Origin: Cyathus striatus
Taxonomy: Eukaryota; Basidiomycota; Agaricomycetes; Agaricales; Nidulariaceae
Direction of reading: 5' to 3'
Length of the DNA stretch: 64,000 nucleotides
Assembly: GCA_025738555.1 (NCBI GenBank)
Contig: JAOVFP010000001.1
Location: 124,001-188,000 of the forward strand
Each line of letters begins with the position of its first letter. The stretch's first letter is position 1. Below the pieces are notes generated by a model. That model saw only the letters and a program-made list of their open reading frames with translations, ran no database searches and was not told where the DNA came from. Shown here one piece after another: positions 10,529 through 21,730 of the stretch. Both the position numbers and the translations under genes were made by a program.

Positions 10529-11105
10529 TCATGACTTACTATCACTACTTGTGTCAGGTATGTTTCCCCAGTTAAAATCTTCTCCTGATAATGATAAATC
10601 AGGATCAACTACATTTTCAGCCAGCCCTGAGTCTTGCTCAGCTATTGTCACATCCACTTTAGCTGAACTACTCTTGTTTGCCAGTATTGATGCAACCTTC
10701 TCAATGCCAGGAAAAAGAGGATCATCAGACCAGGATCCAAGTGCCATTTTTGCTCTAAATGTGTTGGAGGTCATGCTGTGCTGCATAAAATTGATTTGTC
10801 AGCGACCAGTTGAAAATGCATGTTCTGCATCCACACTGGAGACTATGTAATATAATGAATTATATAATCCAAATCCAAATCAATAATGACATACCAGGTG
10901 CACTGCAATAATCTAAAGCCATATGTGATACTGAAGGTCAGCTTTTAGAAGTAAAAGTCCAATACTTCAAATACCCTCCCATATCCTGTACATTATTTTC
11001 CTCCACCAATGGCTCACATAAGTATACCTCAATACTATCAGGTTTGAGCTTCTTCTTGGAGCCACCAGCTTTGCATACAAATCAACCCAGAGATTTCTGG
11101 AAAGT
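10529..11105 (-). pseudogene. hAT-family transposase, C-terminal dimerisation region, decayed
   Basis: Reading the minus strand from 11105 down, the sequence gives a helix-like stretch with GGYLKYW (near 10985), then MALDYCSAP, a 52-bp intron (10843-10894, GTATGT...ACATAG), then SSVDAEHAFSTGR, QINFMQHSM and ALGSWSDDPLFPG. This is the hAT C-terminal dimerisation signature (D/E-rich SVDAERAFS motif followed by a GSW motif). Two in-frame TGA codons fall where arginine is expected, one after TSKS and one after STGR. The catalytic core and BED finger are missing; the inverted-repeat element beginning at 11111 cuts off the upstream part. Hence it is a dead fragment. Confidence 0.75.
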
Positions 11106-11220
11106 CATAAGTGTCAGCTAATTTGATCATTGAGTAGCAGGGATATATGATTGTGGCAATTGCAGAAGCCAGGTGCTTATATGATTGTCTTTTTGTAAGC
11201 ATATTTGGAATTCTACTTAC

Positions 11221-11560
11221 TTCTGATGATCATAAACAATCATTAATTTGTTTTAATTGAATATTACTATTGTATGTATGTATTAGATGATCATAAACAA
11301 TCAATGACTGGTTCTAATTGATTATTACTATTGTGTGTATATAATGGATGATCATAAACAATCATTGATGTGTTTTAATTGAATACTACTATTGTATGTA
11401 TCTTTTAGGTGATCATAAACAATCATTCATCCATTCTAATTGAATATCACTATTGTATGTATATATTGGATGATCATAAACAATCATTGATTTGTTTTAA
11501 TTGAATATTACTAATGTATGTATCCTTTAGGTGATCATAAGCAATCATTGGTTGCTATTA
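11221..11560 (+). repeat. Tandem ~60-bp repeats in left arm of the foldback element
   Basis: About six copies of a unit around GATGATCATAAACAATCATTG followed by an AT-rich TTTTAATTGAATATTACT section. The mirror set lies at 13995-14345 on the other strand. Confidence 0.75.
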
Positions 11561-11579
11561 ATTGTACTAATGTGCTGCT

Positions 11580-12240
11580 GATTTCCCTCATGTCATGTTT
11601 GTCACGCTCTTCGCGCGCGTCACATATTTCCTGTGCCTCCTATGTTTCCCGAGCATCACGTTGTCACATTCTTCATGCATGTCACACATTTCCTGCTGCA
11701 TCACAAACTTCCCACGCTTCCCATCATTCCCGCGTTCTAGATAATTCCCGCGCATCATGACTGTCACACATATTCCCGCGCTTCACACATACTCCCACGC
11801 TTCACACATATTCCCACGCTTCACACATACTCCCACATTTCACACATATTCCCGCCCATCATACGTGTCACATTCTTCGCACGCGTCACACACATTCCCA
11901 CGCTTCGCATTTGTCACATTCTTCCCGCGCGTCACGTCTGTCACACACATTCCTATGTGTCACATCTGTCACACACATTCCTATGTGTCACATCTGTCAC
12001 ACACATTCCTATGTGTCACATCTGTCACACATATTCGCACGCATCACATCTGTCACACATATTCGCACGTGTCGCATTTGTTACATACATTCCCGCGCTT
12101 CATATTTGTCACATATATTCGCACGCGTCACGCTTTTCACGCGTGTCACGCACGTCACATTTGTCATTTGTCACACTTTTAGCGCTCGTCACGCATGTCA
12201 CACACTTACATTTGTCACACTTTGCACAACTATCATGCAT
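11580..12240 (+). repeat. TTGTCACACATATTC-type minisatellite
   Basis: Irregular tandem words such as GTCACACACATTCC, CGCGCTTCACACATA and CACATCTGTCACACA. The open frames here (Thr/His/Ser-rich) are by-products of the repeat and are not proposed as genes. The mirror array lies at 13470-13970. Confidence 0.75.
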
Positions 12241-12451
12241 TTGATGGGTATTACTCTTTTGATTCACATTACATATTCTATGTTTGTCACTATGCTCTTT
12301 GCATATGTTACATTTGTCACAATTTTCACAGCTCAGTGATGTAATTTGACTTTTGACATTGACAACATATCTAAATTTGAAAACTATGGTAAGTGGGGAA
12401 TACTCAGCAATAGCATATGCATGGACTACTTCCTGATGCTGTCTGAGTAGT

Positions 12452-12610
12452 TACCTGGTTGATCCTGCCAGTAATCATATACTTGTTTAAAAGATGAAGT
12501 GATGCTGTCTAAGTATAAGTATGAGCAACATATGTTAGAGATATGAACACATGTGGCAGTGTAGAAATAAAACTGATTGTGACACAATATCAGTAAGAGT
12601 TGAGATAGTT
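12452..12610 (+). pseudogene. Degenerate 5' end of 18S (SSU) rRNA inside the foldback element spacer
   Basis: CCTGGTTGATCCTGCCAG at 12454-12471 is the universal 5' end of eukaryotic 18S rRNA. It continues co-linearly with substitutions: TAATCATATACTTGTTTA (reference-like TAGTCATATGCTTGTCTC), then GTCTAAGTATAAG near 12508-12520. A weaker match to the AAACTG...AATCAGT section follows near 12568-12595. Many differences are transitions. It is far too short and changed to be a working rRNA gene. It is a captured or retroposed piece, located only in the unique spacer and not in the arms. Confidence 0.75.
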
Positions 12611-13290
12611 TTCATTTTCTCTCTGTATCAATAAATCAAACTATCATGTAGTCATATGGAGTAAGCAGATATGATTCAATAATGTGTATTGAAGATATTA
12701 GTATAACCAATAGTGATACAAGAATCATGATCATCTAATAACTGATGTGTAAGTTTGATGTGATGTAGAATCACATATTTCACCATTCTTTCACATTTTT
12801 TGTCCATGTGTGGGTCTATCACCAAATTGTTCAATATGAAAATGTTCAATGGCATCATATCATATCTAGTCTTGATTGTAAAATGTCAATGGACTTACAT
12901 ACACACTCTACATGTTTCATTCTAGTTCCTTATTATTGTTACACTTCCATAGTTTACTAATTGTCATAACCTTTAATTTAACAAGAACATCTTTGTTTCA
13001 TTTGCTTTAATAATTTACTCTGCACTTTTGTATACTTCTGTTATCTAACAATTTCAACAATGATACAGATATACAGGTAGTCAGACACATGTAATCAGAC
13101 ACATGCAACCAGCTTCTCTCCTTTGGTGGTAAGTGTTAAGTACATCATGATTCTCCTTCCTACTATGCCTTCAGGCTCCACAAGTGTGAGCAAATGTCAG
13201 ATGCAAATGAAATTCAAATTGAGAACATGACAAACTTGATATATGATATACATGAAAACCATGATGGGCTAGTGGACCATGCAGGTGATT
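12611..13290. other. Remainder of the foldback spacer
   Basis: AT-rich, unique sequence with no recognisable coding region. Further rRNA similarity could exist but is not clear by eye. Confidence 0.4.
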
Positions 13291-14439
13291 TGCTGAGTAT
13301 CACCCACTTACCATAGTTTTCAAATTTAGATATGTTGTCAATGTCAAAAGTCAAATTACATCACTGAGCTGTGAAAATTGTGACAAATGTAACATATGCA
13401 AAGAGCATAGTGACAAACATAGAATATGTAATGTGAATCAAAAGAGTAATACCCATCAAATGCATGATAGTTGTGCAAAGTGTGACAAATGTAAGTGTGT
13501 GACATGCGTGACGAGCGCTAAAAGTGTGACAAATGACAAATGTGACGTGCGTGACACGCGTGAAAAGCGTGACGCGTGCGAATATGTGTGACAGATGTGA
13601 CACATAGGAATGTGTGTGACAGACGTGACGCGCGGGAAGAATGTGACAAATGCGAAGCGTGGGAATGTGTGTGACGCGTGCGAAGAATGTGACACGTATG
13701 ATGGGCGGGAATATGTGTGAAATGTGAGAGTATGTGTGAAGCGTGGGAATATGTGTGAAGCGTGGGAGTATGTGTGAAGCGCGGGAATATGTGTGACAGT
13801 CATGATGCGCGGGAATTATCTAGAACGCGGGAATGATGGGAAGCGTGGGAAGTTTGTGATGCGGCAGGAAATGTGTGACATGCATGAAGAATGTGACAAC
13901 GTGATGCTCAGGAAACATAGGAGGCACAGGAAATATGTGATGCGCGCGAAGAGCGTGACAAACGTGACATGAGGGAAATCAGCAGCACATTAGTACAATT
14001 AATAGCAACCAATGATTGCTTATGATCACCTAAAGGATACATACATTAGTAATATTCAATTAAAACAAATCAATGATTGTTTATGATCATCCAATATATA
14101 CATACAATAGTGATATTCAATTAGAATGGATGAATGATTGTTTATGATCACCTAAAAGATACATACAATAGTAATATTCAATTAAAACAAATCAATGATT
14201 GCTTATGATCACCTAAAAGATACATACAATAGTAGTATTCAATTAAAACACATCAATGATTGTTTATAATCATCTAATACATACATACAATAGTAATATT
14301 CAATTAAAACAAATTAATGATTGTTTATGATCACCTAAAGTAAGTAGAATTCCAAATATGAATACAAAAAGACAATCATATAAGCACCTGGCTTCTGCAA
14401 TTGCCACAATCATATATCCCTGCTACTCAATGATCAAAA

Positions 14440-15222
14440 TTGCTGACACACCTCCCCCGGTTGCAGATTACACACTTCACTTCGGAGGGGAATACATTTT
14501 ATTCAAATGAACTTCCTGATATACTCCAAAGTATGTCCAACCTCATCTATTTGAACATACATGGACCAACAGGTACAACACAATCTATTGTGCTTCCATG
14601 TTTGGAAACACTGGATATTAGCAGACCACGAGTCAACAGACATGCTCTGGATGTTCTTATAATACCATCTCTCAAATCATTATACCTGAACATGACATGT
14701 GACCTCATGTATGCAGAGGAATTCCTTTGACAATCTAAATGCTCCCTGGAGGAATTGAAACTCATAAATATAAAAATATTTGATATTTGGCACATCTCAG
14801 AACTTAGGACTGTTAAGAAATTGCATTGGGACCCTTGGAATTTCCTTTCCTTAGGTCTCAAATTTCTAACAAGTCTTTATTCAGATGAAGGATGGACTCT
14901 TTTCCCCATGCTTGGGACATTGGTTATCAAATCAAAAAGTGCAGACATAGAAGCAGCCAAAAAATTGGTCATCATGCTGAAATCATGATTTTGACCTACA
15001 CTAGCACAAATATCGGGAATGAAGGAGTCCGGAATACTGGGGAGTTTCACTGAACACATGAACTCTCTCAAATTTGTGAACATTACCATCAATGATAGAT
15101 ATCTTTATACTGGTGATGTTCCTATTTTGAAGGATTTCCTCCAGTCAGATGAGGTAAAGTTGTCTAGAGCTACAATAAATATTGTAGGTTATCATAATAA
15201 AGCCTTCTTATCCTGCCTGTAG
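14440..15222 (+). pseudogene. F-box/LRR-type protein fragment with TGA stops
   Basis: A single frame reads through leucine-rich-repeat-like segments: ELPDILQSMSNLIYLNIHGP, LPCLETLDISRP, IPSLKSLYLNM, FPMLGTLVIKS and ILGSFTEHMNSLKFVNI. This spacing is typical of the large basidiomycete F-box-like family, in which LRR strands follow an N-terminal F-box. The F-box itself is missing: the left end is cut by the foldback element at 14449. In-frame stops are TGA at 14728, 14986 and 14992, the last two in a KSxFxP context that would read arginine if CGA. It ends at TAG near 15220. I regard it as a dead host gene or gene fragment. Confidence 0.6.
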
Positions 15223-16838
15223 TGTGTAATGTCATTTGATACTTTTACAACAAGCAATCTTCATATCCACACAATATGGTACTGAACATCATTAAATTTT
15301 GGCTACAATTTTATTTACTATGTGTATACATAGGTGGTGTATAAAATATTAAAGTTCTTTAAACTTACCACTTCCATGAGTGGAAACTGAGGAAGCACTA
15401 GTTATAATCGAAAGCATGGAGGTAGCAAGAAGGCAGGAGGAGGAAGGAAGGAGGAAAATGGAAGATGAAGAGATAGCAGGAAGGGACTGAAGGGGTCGAA
15501 ACCGGCATAAGAGGCCATATAAGTGAAAGAAAGGAAAAGGGCAAATCCTCCCTACATCTCATTCAACCCTCCAAGTCACTCAGAGACTTCATATTGGAGT
15601 TACACTCTTCTTCATGATCATTGTATGGTCAAAGCTATGCAAGTGGTGACCATGGTGATGGTAAAAGATAACAGTGGCATTCAGAAAGGCTATGAAGACA
15701 ATGAGTGGAGGCACTGTGACACTACTTCATTGACAGTAATAGCGACCTTTAGTACTCTCTTCCACATGTCTTCCACATGATGTGTCCATGACATCGGTCT
15801 GCTCTGTTGGTAAGTTGATGAGCCAGTGCCGAGTACCTCTAATGAACAAGCTCCCACTCAGCCACATGTCCTGGAGGCTCAGCTTGATCACTAGCAGTGC
15901 AGAGGCACAAATAACCCCCCATTCTGACTCCTGAGGATGACACCAATTGTGTCCTTCATATGTGTTGTTTGTTTGTGTTGAGGTATTATCGATAGTGGCG
16001 ATGGCAATGAAGGCTCAGGAGAGATGGAGACAGTGGTAGTGAGGAAGGCAGTGGTGAAGAGGAAGGTGATGGTGGAGAGGGAGGCAGTTGTGGAGAGGAA
16101 GGCGTGGTGGTAATGATAGGGTGGATGATGTATCACCTTTATCAAGGTTACATGGCATAACGTCTAGCTTTCCTGTTTCAAGCCATTATGGTATCCTCTC
16201 AATCATGGTACATAAGATGCCTATATTTTCATGTTTGTGTTTTGATGTTCAATGAATTCCACCAGTGATGGTGGTAATGTCTAACAAGGTCTTCGTTAGT
16301 GGTTTTGATGAAACAATTGAAGTTGGGCTTACCTTTTGTCATTGTGTATTGAAGCTGCCTCAAGTGACTGAAATCCTCCACAACTCCCAACCATAACTCA
16401 ACACTACACTACTTCCAATCGACTAGTCGTCAGTCCCCTTCCAAGTTCCTTGCATTCCCAAAGGCTGGTAGAACTATTCCACAGAAGTTCCTTTAGACTA
16501 GCTCTTGGGCATGAGGGTTTGATGGGATCATGAAGAGAGGATGGTGCACAGACAGACCCCCTGGGGAGGGGGTAGGATTCTGTGTAGAGTTTACATGTTT
16601 CATGGTAGGTGATATTGGATCCTCCTGAAGTTGGTTGGTGAAGCTTGAAGCTTTGAAGACTGAGGATGGGGGGAAGGTGGTGAGGAGGATGATGGATGGC
16701 ACATCTTCATCATCTCACACTCCATTTCCATCAACTAAGTATGTTGGAATGACTGGTGATCTTGTACCTGCACTATCCATTGAATACCCTTCCAGTGTCT
16801 TTCACCTTCACATGTTTCAACTTGACCATGAAGAGTTA
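15223..16838. other. Interval without recognisable gene
   Basis: About 1.6 kb. A frame at 15523-15780 (85 residues) and minus-strand frames at 15891-16145 and 16493-16702 are low-complexity with no family features. No repeats or RNA genes are seen. Confidence 0.4.
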
Positions 16839-16846
16839 GTCTGTTT
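16839..16846. repeat. Target-site duplication GTCTGTTT, left copy
   Basis: GTCTGTTT abuts the left end at 16847 and recurs exactly at 25587-25594 against the right end, 8.7 kb away. This ties the two ends into one insertion event. Confidence 0.88.
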
Positions 16847-17165
16847 GAGGTCATTGCACTCCTCCACGAAATCAGGTGGAGTCCACCTGAAGTCCAGTGA
16901 AGTCCACCTGAAGTCCAGGACTCCACCTGGACTCCACCTGGACTCCACCTGAACTTCACTGGACTCCACCTGAACTATGAGAATACTGCCATCCTGTGTG
17001 CAGTTCAGGTCGAGTTCAGGTGCAGTCCAGGTGTAGTCCAGGTACAGTCCAAGTACAGTCCTGGACTTCAGGTGGACTACTGGAAATCACCTGGAAATCA
17101 CTAATTTCAGTCACTGGACTTCAGGTAGAATACTGGACTTTACCTGTAGTTCACCTGATTTTTTC
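16847..17165 (+). repeat. Left terminal and subterminal repeats of the KDZ transposon
   Basis: Closely matches the left end of the 6748-9014 element: shared core ATTGCACTCCTCCACGA, then alternating GTCCACCTGAAGTCCA words and GCAGTCCAGGT words. These are likely binding sites for the transposase. Confidence 0.8.
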
Positions 17166-17239
17166 ACTGTACTTCGTACCAGGCAATTAGAACAGGGTTT
17201 CTTACTTATAATATAGGAAAAAATTTAAATTAATATATG

Positions 17240-17335
17240 TTACTAGCGAGAATTGAACCCGCAACGTCGAGCACAGCAGGCGCTAAACAAGCGCTAGCTA
17301 ATTTATCATTAACCACTAAGCCAAGTGGGCGTTGT
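17240..17335 (-). other. tRNA-like sequence with Pol III A- and B-box motifs
   Basis: On the minus strand TGGCTTAGTGGTTAA (17309-17323) fits a tRNA A box and GGTTCAATTC (17250-17259) fits a B box. Between them GCGC/GCGC encloses a 7-base loop TTGTTTA that would place GTT at the anticodon, then comes an over-long variable region. The acceptor ends do not pair, so this is not a functional tRNA. A tRNA-derived SINE head is the likeliest explanation. Confidence 0.5.
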
Positions 17336-17599
17336 CATTACTTACATGCGACTCCCTATAGCCAACCTCAGAGTGAAAGGTCACATGCCGCACACACTGC
17401 CACACACCGCCAGCGCTGCACGTTTCGTCATCGTCCCAAACGATGATGGCTCCTCCCTCTTCCTTTACCCGTTCTCCGCTCCGCTCCTTCTCCCTTCCTC
17501 CTCCCTTCTCCCCTCTTCCTCATTCCTCGTCTCATCCCCTCACCCTCTTTTCTTCCCCTCGTCTAGCAATTGACGAGCGTGGTGTCAAGCGGCCTCCGT

Positions 17600-19140
17600 C
17601 TTGCCAGTGACGTGACGTGGCTACGTCTTCTCGTCCCCCTCCCCTCCCTCTCTCGTGCGTAACGCCACACGCCTTCCCTCGTCTTGCAAGTGACGAGTGC
17701 AAGCGACCTACCCCCTCTCCCTCTTGTCTACAAGTGACAGGGGCGAGCGTCCTCGCTGGCCACTGGCTTCTTCAGGCGCCAGCTTCTTCCTCTCCCTCGC
17801 CATCTCCCTTGCCCACGGCCTCGCACCCCCTCTCTGCCCTCGTCTCGCAAGTGACGAGGACGCATGTTTCCTCCCCTCTTCCCCGCCGTCTCCCTCGTCC
17901 GAGTCTGCAAGTGACGAGGACAGGTGTCTTCTCCCCCTCGCCACTCCCGTCCCGTCCCGTCCCCTCTCCCTTTCCGTCGCCTTCATCTGCAAGTGACGAG
18001 GACCTCTTCCCTGCCGTCTCCCTCGTCCGAGTCTGCAAGTGACGAGGACAGGCGTCTTCTCCCCTCGTCACTCCCGTCCCGTCCCGTCCCCTCTCCCTTT
18101 CTGTCGCCCTCGTCTGCAAGTGATGAGGACCTCTTCCCCGCCGTCTCCCTCGTCCGGGTCTGCAAGTGACGAGGACGAGCTTCTTCTTCCCTCGCCACTC
18201 GCCTCCCCTCCCGTCCCCTCTCCCTCTCCGTCATCCTCGTCTGCAAGTGACGAGGACCTCTTCCCCGCCGTCTCCCTCGTCCCTCGTCTGCAAGTGACGA
18301 GGACAAGCGTCTTCTCCCCTCGCCACTCCCCTCACCACTCCCCTCCCGTCCCGTCCCCTCTCCCTCTCCGTCATCCTCGTCTGCAAGTGACGAAGACCTC
18401 TTCCCCGCCGTCTCCCTCGTCCTCACCTGCAAGTGACGAGGACGAGCGTTTTCTTCCTTCGCAACTCCCCTCCCCTCTCCCTCGCCCTCGTCTGCAAGTG
18501 ACGAGGACAAGTGTCTTCTCCCCTTGCCACTCCCCTCTCCTCCCCTCTCCCTCTTCCTCGCCCTCATCTTCAAGCGACAAGGGTGAGTGTTTTGTCTCCT
18601 CACCCACATCCCCGCGCCTCCTCTGCCCTCGTCTCGCGAGTGACGAGGGCATGCGTTTCCTCCCCTCTTCCTTGCCGTCTCTCTCGTCCTCGTCTGCAAG
18701 TGACGAAGGCGGGCGTCTTCTCCTCACCGCTCCGCTCTCCCCCGCCCTCGTCTGCAAGCAACGAGGGCGAGCGTCTTCTCTACCCACATACGGCCCCATG
18801 GCCCCTCTCTCGCCCTCTCCCTCGCCCTCGTCTGCAAGTGACGAGGGTGAGCATATTCTCTCCTCGCCCACGGCCCCATGCTTCCTCTCTACCCTCATCT
18901 CGCAAGTGACAAGGGCGCATGTTTTTCCCCTCCCCCACCGCCTCCCTCACCACTCCCCTCCCCTCTCCCTCGCCCTCGTCTGCAAGTGACGAGGGCAAGT
19001 ATCTTGTCTCCTCACCTACGGCCCCTCGCCTCCTCTATGCCCTCGTCCCGCAAGTGATGAGGGCATGCGTTTTTCCCATCTTCCTCGCTGTCTCCTTCGC
19101 CCTCGTCTGCAGCTGACGAGGGCAGGCGTCTTCTCCCCCT
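17600..19140. repeat. GC-rich hairpin minisatellite (about 22 units)
   Basis: Strongly pyrimidine-skewed array of 60-75-bp units. Nearly every unit contains an inverted repeat: arms CCTCGTC and GACGAGG around the loop TGCAAGT. In later units (after about 18600) the arms extend to GCCCTCGTC/GACGAGGGC, while the unit near 18234 keeps pairing with a T·A in place of C·G. The sequence between hairpins is CCCTCTCC/CTTCTCC-type. Long open frames exist on both strands but are caused by the repeat. GC content is sharply above the surroundings. Confidence 0.85.
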
Positions 19141-19159
19141 CACCCTCTTCCCTTCTCGC

Positions 19160-19275
19160 ATTCACCTCTCTCTCTCTCACCCTTGCCTTTGCCCACACCC
19201 TTGCCTTCACCCACACCCTTGTCTTCACCCACACCCTTGCCTTTGCCCACACCCATGCCCACGCCCACTTGCCCA
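19160..19275. repeat. Short tandem repeat CACACCCTTGCCTTTGCC
   Basis: About five units of an 18-24-bp C-rich word (ACACCCTTGCCTT, ACCCTTGTCTTC) directly after the hairpin minisatellite. Confidence 0.7.
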
Positions 19276-19299
19276 TGTGCTATCGCCTCCAAAAGAGTA

Positions 19300-19495
19300 T
19301 CTACAAGGGAGAATCGATCTGATAAGGATTGATTCTCCCATACTTTATATTATAGTTACGTTATTGACAATGTACGATACAAGGGAGAATTGATCTGATA
19401 AGGATTGATTCTCCCATACTATATATAATATTTCTGTTATTGACAATGTACCATACAAAGGAGAATCGATCCATAATGGATCGATTCTTCTAATT
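19300..19495. repeat. Three tandem ~76-bp units, each with a 13-bp-arm hairpin
   Basis: Hairpins at 19307-19339, 19383-19415 and 19460-19490. The first two have arms GGGAGAATCGATC or GGGAGAATTGATC pairing with GATTGATTCTCCC around TGATAAG. The third has GGAGAATCGATCC and GGATCGATTCTTC around ATAAT. The linkers share TTATTGACAATGTAC. They lie about 240 bp before the first gene of the transposon. Confidence 0.8.
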
Positions 19496-19728
19496 ATATT
19501 GCTTTCTTTAAATACAGTTGACAGCGTGAGGCTTTGAATTTTTGTGAGTGAGTCCGAAAATGGACATGTGAAGGAAGTGCAGATTGAGTAGATATTAATA
19601 GACATTACTTGATCTTCATATATACGACATGGTGGCCTGAGAACTTCTTTCTTCCCTTCCACCCACACCTCAGATACACACTCAACTGCTTTCTACTTGT
19701 TCCTACTACTATTCTCATACATTTCATT

Positions 19729-21730
19729 ATGGTTGGCACCAGAAAGACTTCAAATGTTACAGAAAACACAGAAAACACTCAAAGATCTCTTAGATCTGCT
19801 TCAAAAAATTCGGAAAATTTACAGAAAAGCACCAATAAGGGTGGAAAGGCAGCTAAAGAGAATAAGACAAAGAAGACAAAGTATGTTTTATATTAATTCT
19901 TGCTTTATCTACTTGCTAAAATTTATTAAACATAGAAAGACCTCAGTTCAAAGACTTCAAGATGATGAGAGTGCTGAGACTCCCAAGACACTTACTCCGT
20001 ATTTATTATTCTCTAAAGTACTTGATATATTTTCTGATGTTATTAAAGAGTGGAGCAGGTATTAGCAGAGGAGGGCACTTCTATTGCTCCTCCTCCTCAC
20101 ATATCTATTCAGTCCACTCAAATTCCTGTGGCTGATATAAGCGATTCTCTCAATGAAGATGAGATTCTAATGCCTTTAGCTAAATTGGAAACCATAGCTC
20201 TAAGTTCTTTGCTCACTGATAAGACATCTGAGAATTTACCTGAAAGTTCTAAAACTGAGGTTGATAATACATCCAAATCTGAGGATGGTTCTGAGGACAG
20301 CTCTGAGAACTCAGATGAAAATTTAATTCATAATCAAATGGAGGAAATAGATACTAGCACTGGAATTGAGAATGCAGAGGAGGAAGAACACACACTTATG
20401 GATGTTGATATAGATATCACTCCAAAGAAATCTCTGCCAGTTCTTAAGTGTGGACATGCACCATCCAGTCCTACTGATAACCGCCGCTCTATAAGCAAAG
20501 TCTCACGCCGCTCTGAGTCACATAGTTCAGCTACATCTAGTTTGAGCAAGGATGAACTTCAAGGGGCATCACATACAATGGGAGGGTTCTCACGTGGACG
20601 TGCAGCAGGAAACACATTCAATTATGGAGATGATGAAGAGGGTAAGATAATAGCTATTTTATGAGATTGGACTATCTAATCTTAATTTTTATAGATCCAT
20701 TTATTATACCTCCAGAAAATAATAAAGGCGAAATTCATTTATTTTTTAAGTCAGATGCTCCAAAGGCCAATTTTGTTATTACTGATCAAGAGCCAATGTC
20801 TGATCTTAAAGCTGTACTTGAACATGTAGGTGATTGTTACTCACCTATTGCAAGTATGTATTATTATAATTTATACTATTTGAGATATTTTCTAACAATG
20901 TTAATAGAGAAGAATGCCAGAATTTCCTTGCGTGAAAATCATAATTGGAGTCTAAAAGGTCGCTACTTAAGTATTCAGGAAAAAAAGATGAGTACTGTTA
21001 CCTGGCAAATAAATGATAAGAATAAATATGTTCTGGAAATCTTAGCTGTAAGTTATACTTTGATTATCAATTTATCTTAAAGCTCATTTTTATAAGGAGG
21101 GTGCTGATACTGAACAAAATACTGAGTCCATTACTTCTGGAGCTGCTGGACCTTCCACCAATAAGGAGGAAGTTGTAAAAAATCTTATAATCTCACACTT
21201 CAACATTCCTGATCATCTCATTAAGAATAACAGTAAAGATCAGGACATTCGTATTACATATGAGAAATATGAGATGATTGAAGACATATGGAACAATAAA
21301 AAACCATCTCTAAGTACTATTATGACATCAGCAAAAACCAATGTTGATAAGAAAGTACTTATTAGTGTTTTCACATCTCCATCTACATACTACACATATG
21401 CATTTAAGGTTTTTCCACTTCTGGAATATCATCCACAGATGACTTCCTGGATGAAAAAGGAAGGAGGGGTTGATAAAAAAAGTGTTTGGGGATCTGCAAA
21501 GCCAAACTTTCAGAATTTGAACCAAATTCTACTTGGAAAGCAGGCTGCAGCTGAGGAGGAGAAAAGAGAAAGAGTAAGGGTAAGGGTAAAGAAAGAGAAG
21601 AGAGTGAGGAACATGAGGAAAGAGAGGAGAGAGTAGAGAGTGAGGAGAGAGAGGAAAAGGAGGGAAGGGGAGTAAGGAAAAGTCTAAGAAGTCCCACAGA
21701 AAGGACAAAGGAAAATCTAAGAAATTGTAA
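19729..21730 (+). CDS. Unknown multi-exon gene, first gene of the KDZ transposon
   Basis: Not recognised. The start MVGTRKTSN at 19729 leads a lysine/serine-rich exon. Likely introns: 19881-19935 (GTATGT...ATAG), 20018-20058 (short), 20642-20694 and 20854-20907. Another is possible at 21048-21082, but it leaves the frame off by one, so either the splice is different or this copy carries a frameshift. Order of regions: basic N-terminus, a long Ser/Glu/Asp-rich acidic part (about 20059-20640), a compact section with EIHLFFKSDAPKANFVITDQ and ARISLRENHNWSLKGRYLS, a second folded section (SPSTYYTYAFKVFPLLEYHP), and a Lys/Arg-rich tail ending KGKSKKL. The acidic middle and basic tail suggest a DNA- or RNA-associated partner of the transposase. 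Position upstream and on the same strand as the transposase-like gene supports that only indirectly. Confidence 0.5.

Larger units (their letters stand above)
11111..14449. mobile_element. 3.3 kb inverted-repeat element with ~1.2 kb arms
   Basis: The left arm 11111-12409 and the right arm 13291-14449 are near-identical reverse complements. They start with GTGTCAGC (left) and end with GCTGACAC (right), and surround an 881-bp spacer. The outer part of each arm holds about six repeats of a roughly 60-bp unit (GATCATAAACAATCATT...). The inner part holds a minisatellite of TTGTCACACATATTC-like words. The right arm is shorter because it has fewer minisatellite units. No target duplication is visible and no transposase is encoded, so the class is unknown; a foldback-type element is the best description. 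Confidence 0.75.

Noticed and set aside
11518..12339. Thr/His/Ser-rich frames that look like a repetitive protein
   Set aside because: They are the GTCACACATATTC minisatellite read as protein. The same text appears on the minus strand at 13361-13803 in the mirror arm.
12452..12610. A functional 18S rRNA gene
   Set aside because: Only the first part of the gene is recognisable and it carries many changes in invariant positions; no ITS, 5.8S or 28S follows.
17617..19322. Several long open frames on both strands (up to 316 residues, Ser/Pro/Asp- or Arg/Gly/Glu-rich)
   Set aside because: They coincide exactly with the hairpin minisatellite, occur on both strands and in several frames at once, and have no protein features. 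They are produced by repeat periodicity and lack of stops in GC-rich DNA.
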